In this document: positions 37,024-45,186 of the stretch, piece after piece
How the letters are laid out: each line of letters starts with the position of its first letter
How positions within the stretch are numbered: the first letter of the stretch is position 1
Origin: Algoriphagus sp. NG3
Lineage (GTDB): Bacteria; Bacteroidota; Bacteroidia; Cytophagales; Cyclobacteriaceae
Reading direction: 5' to 3'
Assembly: GCF_034119865.1 (NCBI RefSeq)
Contig: NZ_CP139421.1
Location: 930,001 to 994,000 of the forward strand
DNA length: 64,000 bases
Notes under the pieces: model-generated
Told to the model about the DNA's origin: nothing
The model's input: only the letters and a program-made list of their open reading frames with translations
Databases searched by the model: none
Translations under genes and position numbers: made by a program

Positions 37024-37596
37024 CTACTGAGAAGTCAGGAAATTCTTAAACTCTTCCGTGTTGAAATTGCTCATTCCTTCCTGATAAAAAACAATTTCCC
37101 CTTCAGGGTTCACTACCAAAGTCGTGGGAATCGACTGGCTTTGCAGACTTTTATTCAGTCCAAAACTCGCATGCGCAGTGGGAAATGTCCACCTTTTTCC
37201 ATCAATAAACCCTTGGCTTTTTTTGATGTCACTGTCTATTCCTACAAGCAAAAATGCAAGGTCGGGTTTGTTTTGAAGGGATTTGTATAGCTCAGAAATA
37301 TGGGGCATTTCTGCACGACAGGGTCCACACCAAGAAGCCCATAGATTGATGAAGAGTGTTTTGCCGCGGTAACTTTCCAGGTCAATTTCCTCACCATCAA
37401 ATGTCAGGAATTTTCCCCGATAGTCAAATTGCTGGTTGGTGAGGTCGGGGATTTCGATCTTGGGCTTGATGAGTCCTGTGGAGAGCAGAACAGATTGCAG
37501 TCCCCCAATGATAACTGGCAGCAATCCTGTAAAGTATAAAAATGCCACTATGCTGAGCATGATGCCCCAGCTTTTTATTTCTTTTTTCCAGTTCAT
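37024..37596 (-). CDS. TlpA-family thioredoxin-like protein
   Basis: The 190-aa protein has one N-terminal membrane anchor (IMLSIVAFLYFTGLLPVIIGG) and an extracytoplasmic thioredoxin fold. The redox motif is WASWCGPCRAEMPHI (CGPC), with a cis-Pro loop SIPTTLVVNPEGEIV. This is the TlpA/ResA arrangement, a membrane-tethered disulfide oxidoreductase used in cytochrome c maturation or general periplasmic thiol homeostasis. It stands alone, separated from GH95 and Tex by AT-rich gaps. Its specific substrate cannot be told. Confidence 0.88.
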   Translation of the reverse strand: MNWKKEIKSWGIMLSIVAFLYFTGLLPVIIGGLQSVLLSTGLIKPKIEIPDLTNQQFDYRGKFLTFDGEEIDLESYRGKTLFINLWASWCGPCRAEMPHISELYKSLQNKPDLAFLLVGIDSDIKKSQGFIDGKRWTFPTAHASFGLNKSLQSQSIPTTLVVNPEGEIVFYQEGMSNFNTEEFKNFLTSQ

Positions 37597-37920
37597 GATT
37601 TTGAGTACAAAGTCTTATAGTACCAAGTCCAAAGTCAGGTAAGACAAGAATTTTGATTTAATAAAGAGTGACTTTACGTCGCAAGAATTACAGCTTACGG
37701 CAATTCAGGCTCTGTTGATGCAATTTTTCAATTTTAAAATCTTCCAGTTTCCCAATACTAATACCTTCCAACTTTACCCTCTCTCAACTTTTTTACTTAA
37801 TCCAAAATTACTCTCAGAAAGCCAAACGATTAGTAATCTTAGTCACAGATTTTAACTTTTTGATTCATTCCGACCCGTGCTAATCCCTTACCTTCGGGCT
37901 TAGAATTGATTCCGAAGATT
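37597..37920. other. Intergenic region between divergent tlpA-like and tex genes
   Basis: About 320 bp should hold both promoters. Near 37605-37640 there is a degenerate short-word repeat (TACAAAGTC, ACCAAGTCCAAAGTC), similar in style to the AAGA/CAAGA-rich repeat after menB. I see no gene, RNA or clear consensus promoter. Confidence 0.4.
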
Positions 37921-40182
37921 ATGAATTACGAAGTACAAATAGCCGCTGAACTCCAAATCAAACCACATCAGGTAGATGCCACAGTAAAATTGCTGGATGA
38001 AGGTGGTACAGTTCCTTTTATTTCCCGATATAGAAAAGAAGCCACAGGCGAATTGGACGAGGTACAGGTGGCTGCGATTAGAGATCGGGTTTTGCAACTA
38101 CGTGAGCTGGCAAAGCGAAAAGAAGCTATACTGAAATCCATAGATGAGCAGGGAAAACTGACTCCGGAACTGAAACAGAATGTAGAAGCAGCCGAGACCA
38201 TGTCCAAGCTGGAAGATATCTACTTGCCCTACAAACCAAAGCGTCGGACTAAAGCCACAATTGCCAGAGAGAAGGGCTTAGAGCCACTCGCTGAGCAGAT
38301 TTTTGAGCAGAAATCCATTAATCTGGAGACTGAGGCAGTAAAGTTTGTGGATGCTGCTAAAGAAGTGAATTCCGTAGAGGAAGTGCTTCAGGGAGCCCGT
38401 GATATCATGGCTGAGTGGATCAATGAGAAAGCTGAACTCAGAGAGAAGATGCGAAAGCTCTTTTTGGATGAGGGTGTTTTTTCTTCGAAGGTTTTACCGG
38501 GCAAAGAGCAGGAAGCTATAAAGTATAAGGACTATTTTGAGTGGTCCGAACCTATCAAAACGGCACCTTCTCACCGTGTTTTGGCGATGAGAAGAGGCGA
38601 AAAAGAACTTTTCTTGATGCTGGATGCTGTCCCTGAAGAAGCTTCTGCAATCTATCAGATGGAGAAAATGATTCTTGCTGATGCCGCAAATTCCTCCGTG
38701 GAGCAGGTGAAATTGGCAATCAAAGACTGCTATAGAAGATTGTTGAAACCCAGTATGGAAACGGAAGTCCGGCTGCTGACCAAGCGTAAAGCAGACGAAG
38801 AAGCAATAAAGGTGTTCACAGAGAATCTACGGCAGCTTTTGCTTGGAGCTCCGTTGGGAGAAAAAGCAGTAATGGCGATTGATCCCGGTTTCCGTACAGG
38901 CTGTAAACTGGTTTGCTTAGGACCTCAGGGCCAATTCTTACACTACGAAGCGATTTTCCCTCTCGAAGCCAACCGCAGAAGTCAGGAAGCTGCGATGAAT
39001 GTAAAAGGTTTGGTAGAAAAGTTTGGAATTGAAGCAATAGCTATAGGTAACGGTACAGCGGGGCGAGAGACCGAAGCTTTCGTAAAGAGTTTGGGCTTGC
39101 CAAAATCGGTGATCGTCACCATGGTGAATGAATCCGGAGCATCTATTTATTCCGCGTCCGACGTGGCCAGGGAAGAGTTTCCGGATCTTGACCTGACCGT
39201 AAGAGGAGCTGTATCCATCGGTCGTAGGCTCATGGATCCACTTGCTGAATTAGTGAAAATAGACCCTAAGTCTATCGGTGTCGGTCAATACCAGCATGAC
39301 GTGGATCAGAATGCCTTGAAAAATGCGCTTGACGATACCGTGATGTCTGCGGTAAACGGAGTAGGGGTAGAAGTAAATACCGCCTCTAAGCAATTGCTCA
39401 CCTATGTATCCGGTTTGGGGCCGACTTTGGCACAGAATATTGTGGAGTTCAGAAATGAAAACGGTCCTTTCAAAAGCCGGACACAACTTAAAAAAGTACC
39501 CAGGCTTGGTGATAAGGCATTTGAGCAAGCTGCGGGTTTCTTGAGAATCAGCAAGGCAAAACATCCACTGGATTCTTCTGCGGTTCACCCCGAGCGCTAT
39601 GCCTTGGTGGAGCAGATGGCCAAAGATGTGAATGCCAGTGTGTCGGATTTGATGAGTTCGGAGGACTTGAGAAATAGGATTTCCCTAAAAAATTATGTTT
39701 CAGAATCCGTTGGTTTGCCTACGCTGCAGGATATTTTGGAGGAACTGGCCAAGCCGGGAAGAGATCCCCGCGAGAGTTTTGAGGTATTTGCTTTCGAAGA
39801 AAGTGTGAACAGCATGTCGGATCTGAAAGTCGGGATGAAACTGCCGGGAGTGGTGACGAATATCACGGCCTTTGGGGCATTTGTTGATGTTGGGGTTCAT
39901 CAGGATGGATTGGTGCATTTGAGCCATTTGGCAGATCGCTTTGTGAAGGATCCCAATGAGATTGTTTCTGTGAATCAAAAAGTACAGGTGACGGTGATGG
40001 ATGTCGATATTCCCCGTAAGCGTGTTGGGCTGAGCATGAAGTCTGATCCTTTTGCGGAACGGGGGCGGGATTCCAAATCCCGAATAGCGGAAAAAAGACC
40101 AGCAGCTAAGCCTAAACGTCAGGAACCCGAAGGCACAATGGCTGATAAATTGGCTGCGCTGAAAGGGAAGTTTGGAGGGTGA
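37921..40182 (+). CDS. tex: Tex-family RNA-binding protein (S1 domain)
   Basis: The ATG at 37921 (MNYEVQIAAELQI) is chosen over an upstream in-frame TTG. The protein has the complete Tex order: N-terminal helix-turn-helix region (TVPFISRYRKEATGELDEVQ), a YqgF/RNase H-like domain (VMAIDPGFRTGCKLVCLG, AIAIGNGTAGRETEAFV), a helix-hairpin-helix region (GLGPTLAQNIVEFRNENGPF, VPRLGDKAFEQAAGFLRI) and a C-terminal S1 domain (VGMKLPGVVTNITAFGAFVDVG ... RVGLSMK) followed by a basic tail. Tex is a conserved nucleic-acid-binding protein related to Spt6, linked to transcription and RNA processing. The length (753 aa) is normal. Confidence 0.95.
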   Translation: MNYEVQIAAELQIKPHQVDATVKLLDEGGTVPFISRYRKEATGELDEVQVAAIRDRVLQLRELAKRKEAILKSIDEQGKLTPELKQNVEAAETMSKLEDIYLPYKPKRRTKATIAREKGLEPLAEQIFEQKSINLETEAVKFVDAAKEVNSVEEVLQGARDIMAEWINEKAELREKMRKLFLDEGVFSSKVLPGKEQEAIKYKDYFEWSEPIKTAPSHRVLAMRRGEKELFLMLDAVPEEASAIYQMEKMILADAANSSVEQVKLAIKDCYRRLLKPSMETEVRLLTKRKADEEAIKVFTENLRQLLLGAPLGEKAVMAIDPGFRTGCKLVCLGPQGQFLHYEAIFPLEANRRSQEAAMNVKGLVEKFGIEAIAIGNGTAGRETEAFVKSLGLPKSVIVTMVNESGASIYSASDVAREEFPDLDLTVRGAVSIGRRLMDPLAELVKIDPKSIGVGQYQHDVDQNALKNALDDTVMSAVNGVGVEVNTASKQLLTYVSGLGPTLAQNIVEFRNENGPFKSRTQLKKVPRLGDKAFEQAAGFLRISKAKHPLDSSAVHPERYALVEQMAKDVNASVSDLMSSEDLRNRISLKNYVSESVGLPTLQDILEELAKPGRDPRESFEVFAFEESVNSMSDLKVGMKLPGVVTNITAFGAFVDVGVHQDGLVHLSHLADRFVKDPNEIVSVNQKVQVTVMDVDIPRKRVGLSMKSDPFAERGRDSKSRIAEKRPAAKPKRQEPEGTMADKLAALKGKFGG

Positions 40183-40353
40183 TTCTGTTTTGAACCGCAG
40201 AGCACACTGGGGTAGCGCAAAGAAAACGCAGAGAGTTTTGCTGTCGTGGGTGTCTCACTCACGACATTTTTTCTTCGCTTGAGTTAGTGTCACTAACTGG
40301 CCTTTGACATGTGAGTGGAGACACTCACATGGGCGAAAGTAAACCTCAGCGTC

Positions 40354-40938
40354 AAAAGCCACAAAGAGAGCAAAGTTATGGTTTTCACACACATTGATTT
40401 AAAACACACAAGCTAACTTTTGGCTTACTTGATCATTGAATGTGAGATTTGAAAATTGATAATTTTTTAACCTCAAAATGAACTGAGATAGGGCAAAGAA
40501 GTCCATGAGTATTTTGAAAATGCGAGTGAAGACACTCGCATGGGCAGAACACAGGATGATCTGTTTTGAACCACGGAGTCCACGGAGGTTTACACAGAGG
40601 TCACAATTTCTTTTGCCGTCGTGAGTGTCGTCACTCACGACATCTTTAATTATTATTATTATTATTATTATTATCCTACTTCTCCAAAAGCAGGACATTG
40701 TTTGGTTTTTTTTAACCACAAAAGCCACAAAGAGAGCAAAGTTATGGTTTTCACACACATTGATTAGAAACACAGAAGCTAACTTTTGGCTTACTTGATC
40801 ATTGAATGTGGAAATTGAAAATTGATAATTTTTTAACCTCAAAATGAGCTGAGATAGGGCAAAGAGAGCCATGAGTATTTTGAAAATGTGAGTGAAGACA
40901 CTCACATGGGCAGAACACAGGATGATTCTGTTTTGAAC
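40354..40938. repeat. Two ~219-bp direct repeats within the hairpin array
   Basis: Copy 1 (about 40354-40572) and copy 2 (about 40720-40938) begin AAAGCCACAAAGAGAGCAAA and end ACAGGATGATxCTGTTTTGA. They are offset by 366 bp and differ at only a handful of positions. The most telling change is ATGCGAGTG...CACTCGCAT in copy 1 against ATGTGAGTG...CACTCACAT in copy 2. The two arms change together, so the stem pairing is kept by compensatory substitutions. Confidence 0.75.
40649..40674. repeat. ATT trinucleotide microsatellite
   Basis: Eight uninterrupted ATT copies plus AT lie between the second GTCGTGAGTG hairpin and the second direct repeat. Such tracts are prone to slippage. No gene reads through it. 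Confidence 0.85.
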
Positions 40939-41282
40939 TGCAGAGAACGCGGAGGTATGCACAGAGGCCACAATTTCTTACCGTCGTGAGTGTCGTTACT
41001 CACGACATTTTTTCTTCTCTCGAGTTAGTGTCTGACTAACTGGCCTTTGACATGTGAGTGAAGACACTCACGTGGGCGAAAGTAAACCTCAGCGTCAGTA
41101 AATTTCTCCACCAAGGTCTGTGTCCACACAGGCCTCTATTCTTCCAGATGTTTTCCTTTCTCCCCGGATATTTTTGTATTGAGTTGTAATTCAGATGACT
41201 GTGTTTGATTTTTTTATAATATGTTGAAGCGTTTAGTCCACTTTTATCGTCCTCTGTATAGTATAACTAATTCTTAGATCTT

Positions 41283-41729
41283 ATGAAGGCTATATTCACA
41301 TTATTGGTATTGACTATTCTACCACTTGCAGGATGCACAGAAAGTGAAAATCCGGATGATGTGCTGAGTTGCCAGGTGGAGACAGTAGCCGGTCCGGAAG
41401 ATGATGTCATTGGAAAATGGAAAATGGTCTGGAGAAAGGAAATAAACTTCTCGACTGGAGAGAAGATTACGGATTATTCCTGCAACGATATAGTATTTCA
41501 TTTTAAACCTGAAGGCTATTTGGAAGTGATTAATGATGTAGAGGAATCTGAGTATAGTTCGGGAGATTATGAATATGAGTTCATCCTGTCTCCTTTTCAT
41601 GAAACGATGGAAGGATATACCCTGAAAATAAATACGCTGAGGTGGCCATGTTATATCAACACAAACACGTTGACTTTAGACGCTTCCCCAGTAGATGGAT
41701 CAACTTTGCATTTTGTAAGGATGGAGTAG
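41283..41729 (+). CDS. Lipocalin-like lipoprotein, function unknown
   Basis: This 148-aa lipoprotein has lipobox LAGC (Cys18) after a short hydrophobic signal. The mature part, with IGKWKMVWRKEINFSTGEKI, YSCNDIVFHFKPEGYLEV and a closing LTLDASPVDGSTLHFVRM, resembles lipocalin-like domains of small Bacteroidota lipoproteins ('xGxWkl ... Y...ixfxf...g.l.v'). Cys residues at DVLSCQVE, YSCND and RWPCYI could form disulfides. It stands just upstream of the damaged metalloprotease gene in the same orientation (25 bp). The ligand or role is not predictable. Confidence 0.75.
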   Translation: MKAIFTLLVLTILPLAGCTESENPDDVLSCQVETVAGPEDDVIGKWKMVWRKEINFSTGEKITDYSCNDIVFHFKPEGYLEVINDVEESEYSSGDYEYEFILSPFHETMEGYTLKINTLRWPCYINTNTLTLDASPVDGSTLHFVRME

Positions 41730-41754
41730 TTTTTAACACCAAAGAAGTTTCAGT

Positions 41755-43875
41755 ATGAAAAAAAGTTTACATTATTTACCTTTTGCTATTCTGTTTTTGT
41801 TTTTCTCTCTTAACGTTTTTTCTTAAGAGAATCTGTTGTTTAATAAAGTACAAGAGGGCAAAGCTAGAAACATAGAGTTTCACTTAATAAATACGGTTTT
41901 TATTCAAGCTCCTCACGAGCAGGATATACTAAATCACTTTGAGCATTCAGAAGAAGTCCAGTTTATCTACTATGAAAATTCTTTATTTGGCAGTTTAAGT
42001 GATGCAATTTCCTTGACTATCCCTCTAAAAAATGGCCATATCCAACTAGAACTGCTTGAAGTCCCCACTTCATTCTATAATTATGAGATAGTGACCAGTG
42101 ATGGTCAAAGGTTGTCGGCCAACGAGGATATCAAGCACTACAGGGGAATCGTAAAAGATGACCCCAATAGCCTTGTCGCCATTAGTTTCATGGAAGGTGA
42201 GGTGATGGGGTTGGTCGCTACTGATCAAGGAAATTTCAATCTGGCATTTGATAAAAAAAGCGGAAGACACATTTTTTACAATGATAAGAATCTGAAAGAA
42301 AAAGTGAAGTTTCAATGTGACGTTGGGAATGACCATAGTTTCGCAGGCTATGACTCGGAAGTGTTGGCCCAAACATCCAAAGCCGTAGCCCAATCGGAAG
42401 ATACTTGTGTCAGGTTGTACTATGAAACAGAATTTGATATCTTCCAAACAAGGGGAAGCGTGGCCTCTGTTGAAAGTTTTGTAACTGCTGTATTTAATCA
42501 GATGGCTACACTTTACCAAAATGAAAACATAGCCACATCGATTTCCGAGATTTTTGTTTGGACGTCAGCGGATCCATACACGCAGAATCATCCTGGAGAT
42601 CTTTTGACTCAATTCCAAGGAAATAGGACTACTTTCAATGGTGATCTTGCTCAGCTGCTTACCTTTAGAGGGAGTGACATTTCAGGGTGGGCAGCGGGGT
42701 TCGATGGGCTATGTAATCCCATTGTTTCTGACAGGATGTCTGTCTCAATGTTAGAGAACAGTTACCAAACGGTTCCTACATATAGTGGATCAGTTTTCGT
42801 AATGACTCATGAATTTGGCCATCTGTTTGGTTCACGTCATACCCATGCCTGTGTCTGGAATGGAAACAATACGGCGATAGACGGTTGTGCTACCACAGAA
42901 GGGGCTTGCCCCCTTCCTGGTATACCATCCGCAGGAGGGACTATTATGAGTTATTGTACTTTCCAAAGTGTGGGAGTTAATTTTAACCTTGGTTTCGGTA
43001 TTCAACCAGGCAATGTGATAAGGAATAGTGTGGCAAACGCCGATTGTCTTTGCGAATGTGTGAATTCAACTATCGCCGGTCCTAATCTTCTCTGCTCTAC
43101 CAATACCTTTACTTTAGAGGATCTTCCAGCAGGAAGTACCGCGACCTGGTCTGTAACCCCCTCCAGTCTGTTTGCGGGCTCGACTTCAGGAAGTGGCACA
43201 ACGGCTACACTTACCCCGAGCAGTAGTACATCCCTTGGTCAAGCCACCCTCACCTATACCATCACTACTCCCTGTGGGAATACCCAGGTGCAGCGGGTTT
43301 TCTGGGTGGGCAAGCCAGCAACACCGATCATTTATTCCCAGGATGTGTACATGGATTTTCCACCGAACCGGTTTACGGTTGAGATCAACTCCCCGGCTAT
43401 CCAGGGAGTCATCTCCTATAACTGGTACCTGGACGGGGTGATGCAGAGTTCCCATACCTCATCTGCTGTTTTCAATAGAAGAAGTCCTTTCTGTGGACGA
43501 ACCTATCTGGTAGAAGTGGAGGCAATCAACACCTGTGGTACTTCGGTGAAAGGCTTCTATTATGTAAGCGAGCCTTCCTGTTTTACAGGCTACAGCTTAA
43601 GAATCTCACCAAATCCGGCTACCTCCGAAGTCGAAATCGCCGTATTGGGAAAATCAAATACCATGGAAAGTAAGGATTCAGAACAACAGGGGCAGCTGAT
43701 AGAGGATGAGACAGGTGAGCTAGTCCTATATGACCGACTGGGTAATCAGCTCTATCAGCAGAAGCTTCGTGGGGGCAAGACTATCATCGATGTCCGCAAT
43801 CTCAAGCCAGGCACCTACGTGGTGAAGTACAATTCACCTGAAGGTGTTTTGGAGGGTAAGTTGCTTCGGCCTTAA
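41755..43875 (+). pseudogene. Reprolysin-like metalloprotease with T9SS signal, interrupted by a stop after the signal peptide
   Basis: ATG 41755 starts a perfect signal peptide (MKKSLHYLPFAILFLFFSLN then VFS), but codon 24 (41824-41826) is TAA. The same frame then runs open to 43875: ENLLFNKVQEGKARNIEF and onward. In this lineage signal peptides typically end S-Q-E, so a CAA (Gln) to TAA change is the simple explanation. The body is an M12B-like/reprolysin metallopeptidase with zinc motif HEFGHLFGSRH (cat codon at 42808) and the Met-turn candidate TIMSYCTF. Ig/PKD-like domains follow (STIAGPNLLCSTNTF), then a type A T9SS sorting domain (ISPNPATSEVEI ... LKPGTYVVKY). Without the signal peptide the protein could not reach the T9SS. 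A non-ATG restart (TTG 41836) would not rescue export. Confidence 0.82.
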
Positions 43876-44002
43876 TACTTCACTTGAGGTATGGAATATA
43901 AAAGCCAATACTCCATTTCCTTGAAAGGTAGTGGGAACACCAGCATGGTCTTTAATTATTTAACTAAAAATATAAAGATACGAAAAGAATAATTACACTG
44001 TT

Positions 44003-44485
44003 ATGAAAAATTCAAACCGAACAAGAAAAGCGAAATACCTGCTTGTGATCTGTAGCTTGTTAATGGGGGCAAGTTGTGAAGAACATGCTCCGTGTACATC
44101 GGAAGGAGATCACACTACTGTTGAAACTCAAACATTTTTTGATCTGAATACACCCTATGCTTGGGTACAGAATGTGGATGACAATGAAACTACCCTAAAC
44201 CTCATAATACAAAACCAGCAAGATTATGAAAAGTATGTGGGAATACGAGAAGATACATTACGGCCGGTTATTGATTTTGAAAGCAATATATTATTGGCGG
44301 GTCGCATAATTCATCCCTCATGTGGATTTATTGAAAATCAGAATGTTACTAAAAAGTGTGACGACTATTATTATACGGTAATTCTTGCAAATGGAGCTTG
44401 TGGTGCCGTAGTAAGAATAAATTATTTTGTGATCACAACAAAAGTAAGTTCTGAAGTAAAATTCGATATTCAATTTGAAAACTAA
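44003..44485 (+). CDS. Putative lipoprotein of unknown function
   Basis: The 160-aa product has a basic N-terminus (KNSNRTRKAKYLL), a hydrophobic stretch and a lipobox-like GASC (Cys ~26), so it is probably a lipoprotein. The rest (FFDLNTPYAWVQNVDDNETT, DYEKYVGIREDTLRPVIDF, ILLAGRIIHPSCGFI) looks like a small beta-rich extracytoplasmic domain with four more Cys residues. I do not recognise a family. It lies between two damaged peptidase genes and might be a former inhibitor or partner, but nothing in the sequence shows this. Confidence 0.65.
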   Translation: MKNSNRTRKAKYLLVICSLLMGASCEEHAPCTSEGDHTTVETQTFFDLNTPYAWVQNVDDNETTLNLIIQNQQDYEKYVGIREDTLRPVIDFESNILLAGRIIHPSCGFIENQNVTKKCDDYYYTVILANGACGAVVRINYFVITTKVSSEVKFDIQFEN

Positions 44486-44509
44486 GTTTTAACAAAACCA
44501 GATAAGCTT

Positions 44510-44990
44510 ATGCGTTTTTCATTTTTAGTGCTGATGCTGCTGTTGCCAACATTTAGTGCATTTTCTCAGAAATACTCTTACTATATAGATGGCAAATTGG
44601 CAGACTACACTGTTTCGGGAGAAATGATGATAGTTGAACTAAAGGATGGTTCTACAGCAAATACTAATAATTGGCAAGAAACGGTCCTTATGCGGAATAG
44701 GGGTTTTATCAATAGATCAAATACAAACAATGACTGGTGTTTTTCTATTGAAAATAGATGACGAATCAATTGAAAGCATTGAGGCTAAAATCTCTGAATT
44801 TACAAAAGAGAAAGAAGTATCGTATGCAACACCTTTTTTGATTAATGCTGAAGGTAATGTCATAGGGGCATTAACTAATGAATTTATTGTGAAGTTGAAG
44901 CAGACAACAACCTTAGAACAGTTGAAGCAATTTTCTAGACAATATCAGATCGATAAATTGAGACAGTATGAATTTAAGTTGTCGATTTGA
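44510..44990 (+). pseudogene. Frameshifted, truncated S8 (subtilisin-like) peptidase propeptide remnant
   Basis: The first frame (44510-44761) has a signal peptide (SFLVLMLLLPTFSAFSQ) and KYSYYIDGKLADYTVSGEMM. Near 44735 the homology moves to another frame (to 44990) with GVFLLKIDDESIESIEAKI, YATPFLINAEGNVIGALTNE and FIVKLKQTTTLEQLKQF. This order (signal, YYxxGK, YATPFxxxxxGxxxGxTNxFIVKLK) is typical of the N-terminal propeptide of Bacteroidota S8 family serine peptidases. Both a frameshift and loss of the whole catalytic domain after 'YEFKLSI' mark it as a gene remnant. The following ~190 bp contain no further match. Confidence 0.65.
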
Positions 44991-45186
44991 AACGACAATT
45001 TTTCGAGCGTTTTGTCGATCTCATTCGGCAATTTCCAATTAACCTTCGCCCGAAAGCGAACAAAATTGTTCGGAAAGTTTTACTCGATTTGAAGGCAATC
45101 TTCATTCTAAGCTCAAAAGGGCTTATTTTTTCTGGTTTGATCTTGGTTTGAGAGTGGCCAGTTAGACAATTCTGAATACAAAACCT

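Larger units (their letters stand above)
40183..41100. repeat. Hairpin-rich non-coding repeat array downstream of tex
   Basis: Seven near-perfect stem-loops share the arm GTGAGTG/CACTCAC or a close variant: 40243-40265, 40308-40331, 40520-40541, 40618-40641, 40886-40907, 40983-41006 and 41051-41074. They come in two types: GTCGTGAGTG-loop-CACTCACGAC and ATGTGAGTG-AAGA-CACTCACAT. They are embedded in about 2.5 copies of a ~366-bp unit starting TCTGTTTTGAAC (near 40186, 40560 and 40927). Another small palindrome, GTTAGTGTCACTAAC, occurs at ~40283. No coding frame is credible. Function is unknown; terminators, RNA-stability elements or mobile palindromes are possible. Confidence 0.75.

Noticed and set aside
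40399..40971. 190-aa minus-strand open frame across the hairpin array
   Set aside because: It consists of translated direct repeats, hairpins and the ATT microsatellite (a poly-Ile run), with internal duplication at exactly the DNA repeat spacing; not a credible gene.
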